From contig OZ038422.1 in assembly GCA_964036155.1 (NCBI GenBank), positions 45,469,201 through 45,533,200 on the forward strand: 64,000 nucleotides of DNA. Reading direction: 5' to 3'. The notes beneath the pieces were generated by a model that saw only the letters and a program-made list of their open reading frames with translations, was not told where the DNA came from and searched no databases. The position numbers were made by a program, and so were the translations under genes. Origin of the DNA: Diploscapter coronatus. Its lineage: Eukaryota; Nematoda; Chromadorea; Rhabditida; Rhabditidae. Positions 1 to 14,165 of the stretch are shown piece by piece; position 1 is the first letter of the stretch, and the number at the start of each line of letters is the position of its first letter.

Positions 1-3000
1 GTCAGTCGTTAGGGGTGGGAGAACCAACTAAAAATATTGGACTCGAAACAAAACTAAATTACTGCTAAAAGTGAAGATCAACCATAAAACTTGACTTTTC
101 AAAACGTTTTCAAACCGAAGTCATTTAAAAAAAAAACCATCAAATTACCTCATTTTTATCGGAATCTATAAGAATCGAATTCTGAATGAAAGGAACCAGC
201 GTTTCGTCGGGAGAATGAGGAGAACGAATTTCAGTTCGAACTGCGTCTAAATAAGCAAGAAAATGTAAGGAAATTCAGATTTAAGACTCACGAGATTTGC
301 TAGCCTTTCCGCCTGCTTTAGTCCTCAGAATTCCATTTTCATCGACGATTTTCCCATTGACAACAGATCCTGGCTTGGCGATTAGATCGTGCCCATACAA
401 GGCTGGATTCGATAGGACTACTGTTATCTGTAAATTTGGATTAATTCTTTGCTGTAAAAGCTTTATGAAAAAGTACGATGGAAGAAAGCTGTTTCTATCA
501 GAAATCCTATGAAATTGCAATTAGAAAATCTCAATTGCAATATTTCACCAAAATCTTCAAATCTTTACGAATTGTCACAAAGTATTGGATCAGTCAACAA
601 GTTTTTTTTCAGGGCACAATTAATATTTTAGCTAATTTTATAAGTATCTGTGAAACTTCAATCATATGAAATGCCGTCTATTGTTATCCGACATGACTTC
701 CATCTTCGCACATGGTATGCCTTGTGGCATTACACCTAATAAAATCTCAGGCATTTAAAAGTAAATTTGGTATAAAAATTCTTACCAACCCATTTGATAG
801 AATTGGATTTTCGTGTCATATTTTTTTTAAAATAAAAATAGCTTCTCACTCTACACAAATCAAAATCAACGAACCTTCTTCCCGGCCCTCATAGTCTCCC
901 TCCTCTCGACCATTTTTCCATTCCCATTCTTGATCATCTTTGCATTCGAGGGCATATCGATATCCTCCCCGATTTTCCTGATCATGACAGACTTCACGAA
1001 TCCTCTCGTCCTCTTTATTCCAGGCAGTCCCTTCGCTGGATTCACCCGCCTGTTTCGAGTTCCGTGAACTTTCCGAGATTTGCGGAACTCTCGCTCGATT
1101 GCAAATGGGTCCTGAGAAAGCTTGCATCAGATAAGGACTTCACCAAAATTAGTTTTTTTGTTGTAAATATCACATCTTTCGAGACGAAGCATGAGTATCC
1201 AGAAAAATAAGAAAAATTATTAGATTAATGAAAAATAGTATTATCTATAGAAAGATTTTTTCATCCGTCGTAGTTTTGTTATTTCCAAGTTGCCCAAAAC
1301 TGTTCGAAATGATCTAATAAGAATTTCAGTCATCTGACATAAGAAATTTAAAGATGGAAAAGAAAAATCCAAAACCTCAACTTACCGAAGGTGGGTCTTC
1401 TTCAAACGGGTTGTCTTCTCGGGCTATATGAGCTCCGTCAATTCGACTGTCGACATAGATCTTTGTTCCAGCGACTATATAGTGATCTAAATGTGTTTCA
1501 TATGATCAGACGTCTATGAGATGAAAGGATTCTTTTGAACTACAATTTGGGGGAAAAATGAAGTCAAATTGCCTTTTAGAACTCGATATCAGATTAAAGA
1601 CCTCAAATATCTCTTATGCAAAAAGATCAACTTTTCTTCACGGTTGATTCATTTTCAGGAGGAAAACATCAAACACAAACCATGATCGACTTCGACTCTG
1701 TTCTCGTCATTCCTGTCAAAAGGCGTTGTGCTCGCTCCAAATGTAGTGCTTTCATCGCGAGAAGGGATGCTGCCATAGGTTGTGCCTGTGAACGTCGCAT
1801 GTGACAGACTGAAATTAATAATTCTTGAAAGGAAGACAATATTGCAAGCTCACCCTTTAGGTTTTGTTGTTCTTGTCTGCGGTGTTGTCATTGTCATTAG
1901 TATCTCGTCGGCATCTGTCGTCGGGGTTCTGAATTAAAGTTTTTCACTTACTCTATTTGAAAGAAGAGAATAATGTCAATTATGAAAATTTTATAATAAT
2001 CATGATTTCTTTCATACCTTAGCTTTCTATGACGTCATGAAACTTTCAAACTATTAAAATCTTCGAATATTCCTACGTTTTTAAAATAGTAGTCGGTTGA
2101 GTAGATGCAGTGTTCGTAGAAGCCGTCGACAATGCGGTGATGAGTGATTGCGTCACTGCGAAAGGCGGATTGTCCTCTGTTATCTGCAAAATAAAGCTGG
2201 TCTTTATTGAAATCTTAATAAATTTAGCCTATCTACTTCATAAATTCACAAGAAAAAATATTCTAAATAAAAAATGTAAAAAATAAAGATGAAGTAGAAA
2301 AAAAACGTTTAAATCAAATATTTCTTTGTTCATATGAATAAAAAATTACATTCAACATCTCATTACTTTAAAATTTTCTTGATATAGACTTGATGCTCAA
2401 AGTGATAAAAATCAACCTCATTATTATTCATAGCCCTGGTCGTAGATATCATTCTCGTGTCAGTTTCCATTTCATCTTCAATGTCGGCCAGCGATCTGCC
2501 TGTTGGCAACGGCTTCAATGTACTCGATTTTCTCATTGAACCGTTCTGAATAAGACTGGCTTAATGGAATTTTCAGAAATGAGACGTCATAGCATAAGAC
2601 AAGGCTAACTTTCATTAAAAAATAGATTTGTGTTCAGGAATTTTGAAAATGGAACACTTTTCGCTGCACTATCAACAATCGCCATTACGTTCAGGAAACG
2701 CACAGAAGGAACGAATAAAGTTTTTTTTATCGTCTTGAAGGACTAACAAGTTCAGTACCTTGATATCCAAATCTTCAATGACGGCTCGATCGAACAAACT
2801 CGCATTCATTTTCATGTACTCCGCGTCGAAATTATCGTCTTCAGGCTTGTACTTATTTCTTCGTAAATTCGCAGGCCATATCTGAAGATTTTTGATTTTT
2901 CAGGAAAAGATTATTTAAATTCCTATTCTTCATGATTAACAGAGATTATTATTTATTTAATTTTATTCTTGCTACACTATAAATCTAAACTGTTTCTTGT

Positions 3001-4196
3001 TTTTACCTGTAAGGTGTTTTCTTAGAAATGTCCAAGAATTTTACATAAAACAGAAGTAAACAAGAAGTAGTGAGTAAAAACAAAGTAGAAGGAAGACAGG
3101 ATGGTCAGTTTTTACAGGCAGACTTCAGAAGAATGAACAGAAAGGTAAAGAAAAAGAGGGAATGAGATCTTGAATGAAAAATGAATCTTTGAAGAACGGA
3201 AATTACACTCAAGAAGCAATGTGAAGATGATCTTCTAGTGACAGGAAATGACAATTTAGCTTATTTCTGAACCTCAAGATTGATAGTTAATAAAGAGGTA
3301 AAAGTAGCATTGTTTTGAAAAACGAATGTAATCAACTTACCGATGTCGAGCTTTCAGTGTCCTTCTCCTTCTTCTTGAAAATCTTTGTTTCTGACGATCT
3401 GAAGTATACTGATTTTCATCACTGATTAATGTTGGATAAAAGAAATAGATATTGACATTTTTTATGGAATAGGGATAAAAATTGCTGAATTGTCAAGTAC
3501 AGTATGAGGATAATGCCTACGCGAGTGTACTGCTGCTAAACATGGGCATATTCTGAAGGAGAGGATTTTCTAGCAAAAGTCTATTGATGTTGACCATTCC
3601 GGGAGGTGATGAACCTGAAAATATTCTTCTTTTAATAACTTTTGTTAGATCTGTGAAGTTAAGGTTCAAGTCAAGTTAGCCATTCGGCGATAGATAGATC
3701 ATATCATTTTCATATGCATTCTTGACAGATACAATTCAGCTTCGGATGCATTCTCACAGTTCATGACACATTAGTTTTGTTTGAAGTAATTTATCATCTG
3801 AACACATTAGGTTGTTCACGTAAAAGTTGTCAGTTATTTTTAATGCATATTTTCATCCATGTACAGTTAGATGACGTCGAGAATTAGTGGACATTTCGCT
3901 GGATTAATTGTTATTGCCTTGTAAGTCATAAAGAATCGAAGTTCTCTCGTAGTCAATCGAATGCAATGTCTCTGTTTCATAAGCAGAGTGCGTTGAATGA
4001 AGAGAGTGCAAGGCTACGGGCAGTTTTTGTTCCGTTCCAAACTCGATCGCATGCAATCGAAAAAAGATGCAAGCTGGGCAAGTTCAGCTATTCGACTAGC
4101 AAACTGATTGATACCTTCTTCTCGTTCATTATGCTTCTCGACTTTCTGCTGCTTCATTAACTGGACAGTGCTGACTTTGACACTCTTCAGTCGCAT
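1..4196 (-). CDS. Unrecognised low-complexity protein, 3' part cut by window edge
   Basis: Thirteen exons join in phase on the minus strand: 4196-4115, 3614-3521, 3398-3341, 2881-2759, 2545-2417, 2183-2077, 1928-1854, 1808-1681, 1486-1386, 1111-875, 427-292, 246-149 and 27-1. They give 465 codons with no stop, so the protein continues beyond the left edge. I do not recognise it. I see no signal peptide or membrane helix in the reconstructed part. The first third is Ser/Lys-rich and charged, the middle (about residues 160-260) is Thr/Ser-rich like a linker or mucin-like stretch, and the last third is basic (RRVNPAKGLPGIKRTRGF) with an acidic patch before it (EDNPFEEDPP). The start at 4196 is the first ATG after an in-frame stop. 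An additional upstream exon carrying a signal or membrane segment cannot be excluded. The exon chain is better supported than any function. Confidence 0.6.
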
Positions 4197-7100
4197 GTAA
4201 AACTCTACAACAGACCCTGTTCGTCTCGGTAATTTCACCTAGCTTCTCGATTCTCAGTTTTATTTGAAACTCAAACGAATTGAAACGTCTGAATGGTTTA
4301 ATTGCTTAGCATCGAGTTTGTAAGCGAGAAGTGTCAAGTTCGAATTTAAATAGCGAATGAAAAAGGAAGGAGGCTTACGTTTAGCCGATTCTCCGATACG
4401 GATCCGCTCGGCAATCGCTGAGCGAGGAAGAAGGGGGAGAACTAACAGCGAAGCAAGAAGGAGTAGAGGGAATAGGGAGACGGGTGGGTCGAGCATGGGA
4501 CAGAAACCAAGCGGGGCATGCAGCACCGGCTCACACACCGATCCCCCGATGCACAACGATTGTCCAGCTATGGACCAAGAAGGTTTATGGCTCTAAACAT
4601 ATCATATATGAACATTTGACTCTGATATTGAAGATTAAAAAAAAACTCGATTTGAACAAATCAGACTCTAACGTAAATATCCTCTAGCAGAAAGGCTCTA
4701 CGGGGCTTTCTAGTGTTTTTTTTTATGAAAAGACATTCTGATGATGAATATTATACATTAAAATCTGAGAGAGCCTTTCCGCAAGAAAAAAAAACGCTCA
4801 GGGGGTCCTGTAGGGGTTTTCCGCCAGAGGATCTTTACGTTACAGCCGCAGATCATCATATAATAAGGAATTTTGAAGAGGATAGATTGGAATTGGGCAA
4901 TTACCATTTGACAAAATGACTGAGTGAATTTTTGCAGAATGATAGATTACTTTTCCAAGAAAAACACTACGCATTTTACGGGGAATTACTGTCATTTTAC
5001 ACCGTCGTACCGTCAACATGTCAAATGCAAACTGTTTTGGAGCTCAGATTCCGAAAAGAGTCATAATTAATCCAGATTCTGACTTTTCAGGGTTCTATAT
5101 CGATTCATTCATGATTCTGATGTTTAAAAAAGATAAATAAAGAAAGTTAAGAAGCATGTCAAACATAACTTTTTTTGCAATGGCAAAATGACTCTACAGA
5201 ATGAAGATGAGACTTTCAGAATACGTAATAAGGAATGCGGAACGGAAATCGTAAAAAAATGATCAGGAACAAGATTTCTCGGATATGAATATTACTAAAA
5301 GCTCTAAATGGCAGGTCATCACAAAGGCTAGAAAATACAGTACAGGCGAATTCGAAATGGGAGAAAAGAAAAGAATTATTTTAGGCCAGTATTCCCTTTT
5401 CGCATGCTATTTCTTAATTTTCTAACAACGGAAAATAACGACCGCTGCTTTTCACCTTCAAAATTTGTGGGCCAAAAAGTCGAATTCAATCTCGAACAAA
5501 ATCGAATAAAATAACAATCAATGAACTGAGAAAATGTTCTCGAAATGGCAAAAGGGATCGCTCGATTCGCACGCTTTCTACGATTAGCCTCGAACAGGCG
5601 TAAATGGGGAAAAACGAACGATAATTCGACCGTTGAAGACAGAGGCAGAAACAGAAGAACGCAAGAGGTAAGAAGCAGTCATTAGAGGAGGGGAGGTTAG
5701 TGAGACGAGTTAGAGTCAAGGGCTGAGTACGGGAGGCGAAGGGGTTGAAAGCCGGAGACTGAATGGAATGGGATGGAATGGAAGGGAGCGGCGAATAGGA
5801 AGCTAGACGGGAGGGAAACCGAGACACGAAAAAACCATACAAGGGCTAACCGAGAAGAGGTTTGATAGGAGCGAGATTCAATCATGATGAGTAGGTTTCT
5901 AGAAATTGTTTAATCCTAGAAAACCAAAGTGATTAAAGGAAAGGAATTGGAGACTGGACGAAAAAAAAACAAATATCCTAGAAAATGAACAAAAACCGTA
6001 CAAACCAAGTCAGGAAAAGGATAAGGAAAGTAACGCGAATAATATTAGACTTGTTGTAACTTACTTCAAAAATCTTGAGAGGAAATGGCTGATATAAAGA
6101 TAAAGTAAGAAGCCAAGTGAAAGGAATCACACGAAATAAAAGATGAACTACACAAGGGCGAAAGGAAAATAAGTTGCATAATCATTCATACACACGCTAG
6201 CAATGCTTTTTCAACGAAGAGAATAAATCCCGAAATGGACAAGTTACCCTAGAGTGATAAGTCTACTAACAAATCAACACGCAACTTTGCATTACTTTTC
6301 TAACCTTGCAGAAATTCTCATGCAAATGAAGTGAAAGAATGTCTGAATCCAGAATGAAGAAGGAACAAATCGAAGCGAAATCGTGAAAATCCAGGAATGC
6401 TATTTTTAGACAAATCCATTCACAATTCAGACTGTATTCTAAATACGGCGATTTTATGCGACTATTTCAAATAAACTAGAATGCGGCAAACCTGCCACGA
6501 CGAAGCTGAATTTATCGTGGCAGAATGGAATAGAATGGATGCACAGCGAACTGTAAATGGAAAGAGGGGATATCCAGAAATTCTAACTGAGAAGTGGATG
6601 AAGCTTGGAATTACGAAATGCACCCGCAAGAATTGATGGAATTTGACGAATGAACCGAAAGATTTCGAAGTGAATCTGACATTTTCTGCAGAAATTAGTA
6701 TGAAACAGGATCGAAGGAGTTTTACTCGAAGTATTTTGCGCAATACGAGGAACTCGAAAGAAATGACACCGGACAAGATGAAAGATGAAGCAATAAAAAC
6801 ATAGGTAGAAGTCGAATAACTTGGGTAATGGAATGGGCTAACGAAGAGAAAGGAAGGCAATGAAAAGCTAGTGGATTGTCGAATGGTCTCTGGTTGCTTG
6901 ACTCATTCCCCAAACGATGTCCAGTCACTAGCCCTTTCTGCTTTGCCTGCTTCCTCTATTCCCCACCGCTCCATTTTCCCAACTCATTTCTCATTTTATC
7001 GGCCAAATTTTCCAGCAAAAGTTTATGACTGGCGCCTCGTTGTAGTGGCTGTAAAATATCCGGACGACGAAAAGAAAACAATAACCAGCGAGTTGAATGA

Positions 7101-7437
7101 AGCTTCACGACAAGATTTGACCAGCAGGAACAAATTGAAGAGAAGCAGGTATTTATGATGCAATTTTGTAGGATAACAACAAAGTGAAGTGAAGAAGTGA
7201 TTAGATGTGAAAAACTCTTAAATTAGATAATTTCAAAGAAGATCAGCTTATTTTAAATGAAGACCAGCTTTGGTAAAGGAGAAGTAAGTTTGGTAGAATT
7301 GTTAGACGCAATTTTAATAGAAATTGACTTTGGTGAGACGGGTCGGAATTCCGATTCCGACGATATTCGACACATTCAGTTCTGATTTCAAAAACTTGAA
7401 ACCACACTCCGATAGCGAAAATTGTTGAGGGCAAACC

Positions 7438-7512
7438 CAGGGAGCACTTTCGTCAGACGAAAAATATACGAGGGATAGGCCGCGAGGGTTTTCTGACGAT
7501 CGTCTTCCCTCA
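7438..7512. repeat. Foldback repeat family 1, copy a
   Basis: About 75 bp with imperfect terminal inverted repeats: the left arm contains CTTTCGTCAGA and the right arm TCTGACGATCG. It matches copies at 34577-34658 and 59569-59638 in order and spacing of motifs (AGGG, TTTCG, CGAAAA, a GGG run, GGTCGCAA or similar, TTTCTG, GATCG). There is no coding potential. It is probably a small MITE or a remnant of one. Confidence 0.6.
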
Positions 7513-9619
7513 GACTATTAACTATGGAAAATTAATATTTTGACGCGCAAAATGCGCACTTCCACTAGTGAGTCTCTAGTTTTGCATTAACGTTACCTAC
7601 TAATCGAGTGCTTCTAAACTATATGGGTCTTGACAGGATTTGAAATTCACACACTTAAAACCTTCCCTTGTGAGTACTATCCTTCTCTAAGAAAAATTAA
7701 GTTCCTTCATAAATGTAACAAAAGCCATTCGCTTCAAATCGCACTCAAAGGGACAAATTAAAATCTCGCCCAAAGAACGATCCAAACTGGTTATACGACT
7801 AAATTGAAATGATTTGATAAGAAATCTGGAAGTCGGGAAGGAAACTGGCTGGACTACAAAACAATAACGAACATTGAAGAAAGTAACGAATCAGGAACGA
7901 TGGAAAGGAAAGGGATAAACGGTAGAAATGGAAATGGAAAAAGAGTTCGAGGAATTAACAGAGGGATTGAGGAAAACAATTCGGAAAGTGAGATGGAGGC
8001 AAGAAAACGAGAAATTAGAAGAGAAAGTCTAAAGAGCGAGGAAAGGAATGCAGAAAGGGAGAAGAGAAAGGAACACAGGAATCTGAATCGAAGATGCGTA
8101 ACGGCTCAATTTTAACACCCATTTGGCCCAGAAAACCACGAAAACGATCCGAGGACTTGAATTCGATCAGGATTCGCACAGGATTCCTTTCCAATCCTGG
8201 GACAGAAAAGGAAAGAGACTAACTATGCGACTTGAAAGATAAAAGGAACATTGGACAAGAATGACGATTACTTTCATGAAAACTTTCGTCAAGATGAAAA
8301 TTCTGGGCATTAAAGAAAACAGGAGCAGTGAAAGTCAAAAGTCGGGCATAAGTTTCATGAGGTTCAGGTAAAAATTCTCAATCTAATTGATTATGAATTC
8401 AGAACACAATTAAAAAAAAAACAAAAATCATAAATCCTCTCATATTCTCATCTTTTCACTCGCAACTACAAAAACAGATAGACCATTCACTTCGAAGCCT
8501 GTGTGATCGTTCAGGAAGCCCCCTCTCTATTTACATACATCCACAATGAAATTCGCGCCTGTAGCAGCCAAAATTCATGCAATTTTCAGCATCGCTTCTT
8601 TTTTCAATCCATATTCAAGTCTCCAGATTCAGATGAAGCTAAGCAAACAGCGAATATGCTAAACGTTTCACGCAGAATCCATCCAAATAAGCCATAAGCA
8701 ATGAAATGTGAACTTTTAGAATAGAAGGCGTGAGTATATTATTTCTAGAAATGAGTTCAATAATAAAAGAGTAAGAATGACGACTAGGACTCCTAGCAAC
8801 ATCGTAATGGCTAAACATGGCTAAATAGTAATAGGGTTAAGAGAGGATAGTAAAATTTCATTTCAGTCTTTCTTCAAGTTAAGATGTTGCAAAGAATCCA
8901 AATTTTTAAAGAAAGAATATATATATATAAATAGTGTTTGCGAATAATTTACTCGTTTTTTAGAAGTCTTGTAAACCTGGCCAAAATGAAGTAAGTATCC
9001 GAACGAATGAATGACCGATGAGATTACAAATCGAATTCCAAATTCGCGTGGACAGGATGAGAGAGGAGAGGAGTACGCAAGGATTAGACGGATTAGGAAC
9101 GGACAAAAACGAAACGAAAAAAGCGAAAAGTTGGGGGAAAGTAGCTGCTGGCTGCTGATGGTCAAACGAGATATTTGGCGAGAGGATGAAATGGGGCAGA
9201 CAAGAAGAGTGAGGGAGAGGCTGGAAGAATTAGGAGGTGAGGTTGCATCATCGAAGAATCTCGAAGACTTTATCAGGAAATTAACAGATAGAGCGAACAG
9301 GATAGAATAAACTTTGGGAACAAAGATTTTTTGAAAATCGAAGAGAACGATTCTTACCAACAAATTGGCAAATTCATGATTCCGATATAACTTTCGTCAA
9401 AAACGTATAGAATAAATCAACAAACCGTCCATTTGAATAAGTTTCACGGCCTTACAAATATTATCCCTGAGAAAAGTGAGGGAAAGCAGGCGGCAAAAAC
9501 AGTTTTCTTTTTCTTTGCACACAACTATAGCAAATGCAAAGCGTTTCCAAAGAATAAGGCTTGTAAGATCGTGTTTATCATTACTGGTAAAGATAAAAGT
9601 GGACAAAAAATCTCAAAAT

Positions 9620-9625
9620 TTTATT
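9620..9625 (-). promoter_or_regulatory. Candidate poly(A) signal of the UGT gene
   Basis: On the minus strand this reads AATAAA, about 106 nt past the UGT stop codon. This is the position expected for cleavage and polyadenylation, but AATAAA is common by chance in AT-rich DNA. Confidence 0.35.
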
Positions 9626-9730
9626 CTCCATTTCATAAAACAAAATGCCTAATAATTATCGACCCGTGCCAATTATGCTAGCTTACAACAACGATTCCCA
9701 CAAATTTTTAACCTATTTTTTTGTCGATTC

Positions 9731-12700
9731 TTAGTCCGTTTTCTTCTTGATTTCTGGTTTCGTCGATCTGTTGAATATTCTCGACGTGATTGGTCGGAGC
9801 AGGAAGAGAACCAGTCGAATGATTCGTTTGACGATGAATATGACAATTAGAAGGAGTAGAATTAGGCTGGAAAGGAGGAAGGCGATTATGTCCACGAGGA
9901 AGTACTGCAGAATGTTAAGCTTGTCTGCTCCGGAACGAGCGTGGGGAATCTAAATTTTTTGGTAAATATTTCCAAGAAAATTGCCCTTTTGAAAATTCGA
10001 TAAAATTGAACCTCCTTATGCCGATCAATGAATTCCAACCAGAAAGCAGCCATGTTCAACGAACTAACAGGAACATCTCTCACTAAATCTTGAAATTCAA
10101 GCATCGCTTCTTTGTACCTAAAAAACGTTCTTATTTCCTGAAGTTATAAACCCATACTTTGGCGACAAGATATCTTGAATAGCTTTAGAGAGATGGCCTT
10201 CACGAAGTTGGTCCTTGGTTACTATAATTCCTGCATCTCGAGATTGAACTCGCAACAGATTGTCATAGGCTGGAATTTCTTTAGTGACACAACGAGATTT
10301 TAATTAGAAAGATAGACTGAAATTCGATTCCAACTTTTCGAGCTAATTCCGTTCTGATTCCAAATTCGACATTTCATGTTACTCCAATTCACCCCTGATT
10401 TTGATATTTCTTACCGCTGGCTAGCAATGGTATGCCAATAATTGGTACTCCATGATAAATCGACTCCATCACACTATTCAATCCTCCATGAGAAATGTGG
10501 GCAACGCATTTGGAATGACCTGAAAGTGAAATTTCACTGTAAAGATTAATGGAATCTTCAGTTTATTCATAGTCAATCTTGGGCGGAAATTCTGTCTGTT
10601 GATTTTTGGTCACCCTATTGTTATTTTGAGTTCTAGTGTGATACCTAATAAGTCCTGCAAGGGTAGCCATTCTTTAGCAAGCACATTTGTCGATACTTCA
10701 ATTGGTAGGTCATTATACTGCCAGATGAATTTGATTTTACTGTGAAATCGGAAAGTGTCAAGAAACGCCTTCTAAACATTTTACAGCGATGAAATGTCGA
10801 TATTTTCATTTGTTACTTTGACATGTTCCGGGGCGACAGACCATTCTGCAGTAAATCCTGATGAAATGACGATAAATCCATGATCTTCGCTTGCTTTGTC
10901 AACGAAAGTTGCAAATTCCTAAAGAAAAGTTGAATGTATCATCAAAAAGCATAAACTGGCGAAAAATGTGTCATTTTTATCTCTTCATTTCTGCAGTACG
11001 CTCAGATTCTTCATTTCTTCACTCCGAAATTAATCCTTCCACATCGAACAGAATAGTTGAATTCTGATGAAGAGATGAGCCTATGAATCTGACTACCTCG
11101 GAGAAGCGAAGATGTAAAAATCACAGGAATACGTGCTAGTTTATGCCTTTTGGTGATATCTTCAAATTCCTCGGGAATTTGCAATTTTTAGGCAAGGGCA
11201 CTTCGTGATGATAAAGGCTTACTTTCGTAAGAGGTTGTGCTTCCCTGCACTGCAGACAGCCAACGTAATTGACTCGCGGCATGTAGGCTCGAGGAAAATC
11301 GAAAATCGGTGGATTATTGATAAGATTCAACGATGCATTTCGCTCGACGTCGAATGAAGATGGCGCATCAGAAAAGTAGTGCTGAAGATCATTAATTCGA
11401 AAACGATCAGTATGAAAATTAGCGATATCCGAATTGCTATAATCCAAGTTCTATGGATAAGCTTCATAATAGAGAATTTTATTTGAAGTCGTGGGAAATT
11501 TTTCGTTCCGATTCAGAATTAAAAAATGAATTCTAGTTATCATAATTAGATAACTCACCTTGAACATATGATCGATGTAGTGGGGTTGCAGAATACGCTG
11601 ATGAACGAATATTTCTCGAAGATAATATGCAACATTTACGCATCGTTCGAAAAATGTCATTTCGTCGGTATATCTTAACTTTTGAATTTGAATAGGCATA
11701 CCCTAGAGCCATAGATGGATGGGTGAATTTCAAATCCGTTTGAATCAAAATTTAATACAATCTGAAGATTCGAATGAAGACCAACACCCGATATCAGAAA
11801 AGGCTATCGAAATTTATGCTATTCTATACATGAATTTCATTTCATCGCTTTTTTTAAAATTGTCTGACCCGGTTTTAGGAGCAGGCAAATAGCTTGGTGG
11901 AGAAGGGCTTTGGTTTGCCCAGGCAGATTCAGGTCTCATCGTGGTTTGACTCCACAATACCAAATTCGATTCTAGAGATTTTAAGAAATATTGATAAAAA
12001 AAAAGAAGAGGTTACTCGTCATCCCAGCTATTAGTAGGCCGCACGGATTGTATAGATCGTCAATTATCATGGCGTCGAAGCTAAAAGTTCAGACTTTTGC
12101 AAAAAAAAAAAAAAACAAAAAACAAAAAAGAATAGGAAAATAGTCTGACTTTGATCGACTAATGACTGATTTGAACTCTTTGTTGTATTGACAGAGCAAC
12201 CCACTACAAAGACGGATTCCAGCTGTCCAGCCGTCAACTTGCTCATTTGGCCAGCTCACATCCTCAGTCCACATCTGAATTTGTGTGGAAAAACCCAAAG
12301 TTATGAGAATTTTCAAATATTATAAATACCTTAATAAAGTGCTTATGTTTCGATTGTGTTTGATTGAACTTCAACAAAGAGTTAGAAGCAGATGTAGCAG
12401 GCCTCATGCACCCGTTTATATTCACTTTCCAAAATATTTTCTCGATTTTGGATGATAGATCGATATCTGACTGAAAATATTCAAATTAAAAAGGGAATTG
12501 AAAATTGAAGAGAGTAACCAAGAAGCATCGTTATAGAAGCCTTCCCAGAAACGTTGTTGACCTTTTTCGAGCCTTTCGAAATATCTCTATTTCTAATGTT
12601 CTTTCGTTCCTACTGGTCGAGCGCATAACGCAAAAATGCGTATCCTCTCATCGTAGTGTGGTATATAGTGAATAACGAGTTAGATTTTTGCCTTTATTTT

Positions 12701-13081
12701 GGATGATTAGCCAGAGATTTTTCTTTAAAAGAGAACATAGAAAAGCTCTAAAAAAAATTAAACGCTTCTGGGGAGGCCAGAGCAATATCATGATTAGAAA
12801 TTGAATCGAAGAAAGTTCATGATAAAATCTTATTATTTCTCCATAATGTCTCATTTCTTGATACCGCGATGCTGTTCAATTGATTAGGGAATACAAACCG
12901 GAAAGAATCCATGCTCTATCCAAGTGACATCATGGCCCCTCTCTGCCAATTCCTCTGCCAGAACTTTCAGCGTAAATGGATGAGATTTATGAAGATTCGA
13001 TGGCCAGAATAGGTATTTCCCGCATTGCGATGAAGGAATCAAACCATAAAATATCAATAGGAACAAAAACTTGATAAACAT
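9731..13081 (-). CDS. ugt: UDP-glucuronosyltransferase (GT1 family), complete
   Basis: Transfers a sugar from a UDP-sugar to small lipophilic acceptors at the ER membrane (detoxification). Thirteen exons join in phase: 13081-12899, 12470-12330, 12274-12150, 12080-12016, 11971-11869, 11673-11559, 11450-11223, 10918-10817, 10771-10645, 10519-10415, 10278-10152, 10117-10012 and 9949-9731, giving 581 aa. The N-terminus has a signal peptide (to about residue 20) followed by [12 protein letters not shown], whose SH histidine (about H34) fits the catalytic base. The C-terminal half has the family signature [19 protein letters not shown], then [18 protein letters not shown], one membrane helix and a short tail ending KKTD, a dilysine ER-retrieval motif. 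Exon 6 uses the acceptor at 11674; the nearer AG at 11703 would break the frame. The gene is divergent from the MEC-6-like gene, with 1.1 kb between them. The family is certain; substrate and exact orthology are unknown. Confidence 0.93.
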
Positions 13082-14165
13082 TCGAGAAATGTTGCCCTGA
13101 ATTCAGACAATTATTAAGAGAAAAAAAACCGATCAATATTGTGCATGAAGTCAATAGGAATCTTGAAGAAAAGACAAGAATAAATATATCATAAATAAGA
13201 TCAAACGATAAAAAGGACTCTTGACCATATTGCAGGCGAATTTCAAGGTAGACATTTTATGACCGACCAAAATCGATACAATGTCAAATGGCTACTCTTT
13301 CTTATCATCGCAAAGAAGAAAATAATCGTCTAATCGCAAATAGACAGTGTTTTGACAGTCAAGAGAGGAAAAATTACAACTTCTTCGAGGATCGATTCTG
13401 TCGAAAGTGAAGGGAGGAATTATGGCTCGAGAAGAAAGTGGTTTTAAAGAAGAAATGAGTGAATAGGAAGAAAAGAAGAGTTGAATTGTCGAGAAAGTAC
13501 GAGGAAACTGACCTTATTCACCTCTAGCATAGCGATTATTCATAGCCAGTAGCTGCAATTATTTTGGACTGGCCAGAAAATAGTAGCTAGATTTTTTATA
13601 TGAAATTTTACTCAGGCGCTTTTAAAATCATGTTGTAGTTGAATTATTTTCAAATGTCAATTATCAACATCAGACTCGTACCAAATACGATCGCACGTTT
13701 ATGATAATTGATCAACTCTTAGTTTCTGGAATCTGATGAATTCCGAATTTTCAATTACTTTTATGTCAACTCATCGATTTTTAACCAAAGCGATTTGTAC
13801 TTTATTTAGCAGTTTTATTTTGTAAAAATAATTTGGTTCTGTTCTATTTACTAAAATCACTCATAAAAACCTGCGAACTTTTCTTTGTAAGAGTATTCTC
13901 GCAACTCATTAGCCATCTGTCACTTACTCCTTTCCCTCCTCCTCTCCTCTGCTCTGCGTTTCCTTCTCCCATTTCTTCTGGACAATAGTCAATGTCACTA
14001 GGCTGTTGGCTTTTGGGTGGATATCGATTTCCCAGCTTCTTCATTCTCCTTCTTGCATTGCAAATTCTTGGTTAGGACCCACTAATTGTGTGCCTGTGTC
14101 GAGTCTGCATAAGCATATTCAGTCACAATTCTCAACTACTTCATTCATAATATTTCCCCACTAAA
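13082..14165. promoter_or_regulatory. Shared divergent upstream region (UGT / MEC-6-like)
   Basis: This 1.08 kb lies between two genes transcribed away from each other, so it probably contains both promoters. A strongly pyrimidine-rich tract on the plus strand (about 13925-13980) resembles tracts upstream of other genes in this window. No TATA box could be assigned with confidence. I see no exon in it. Confidence 0.4.

Larger units (their letters stand above)
4240..9730. other. Gene-poor spacer, 5.5 kb
   Basis: I see no exon chain here on either strand. Open frames such as those at 5486-5842, 6462-6860 and 8863-9363 lie in polypurine/polypyrimidine-rich DNA, have no matching splice partners and read as low-complexity sequence. 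About 4350-4600 is richer in G+C and purines on the plus strand and lies just upstream of the minus-strand gene, so it may be that gene's promoter. The stretch holds one copy of a foldback repeat (7438-7512). Nothing else is recognised. Confidence 0.5.

Noticed and set aside
3871..3919. Plus-strand ATG frame with signal-peptide look (MTSRISGHFAGLIVIAL) ending at GTAAGT
   Set aside because: It lies inside an intron of the minus-strand gene and no in-phase downstream plus-strand exon was found in the following 5 kb.
8863..9363. 166-codon minus-strand open frame
   Set aside because: Ser/Phe-rich translation of purine-rich DNA with no splice context or recognisable motif.
11674..11702. Upstream extension of UGT exon 6 to the AG at 11703
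   Set aside because: It shifts the frame relative to exon 5; the acceptor at 11674 joins in phase and gives the spacing expected before MTFFERC.
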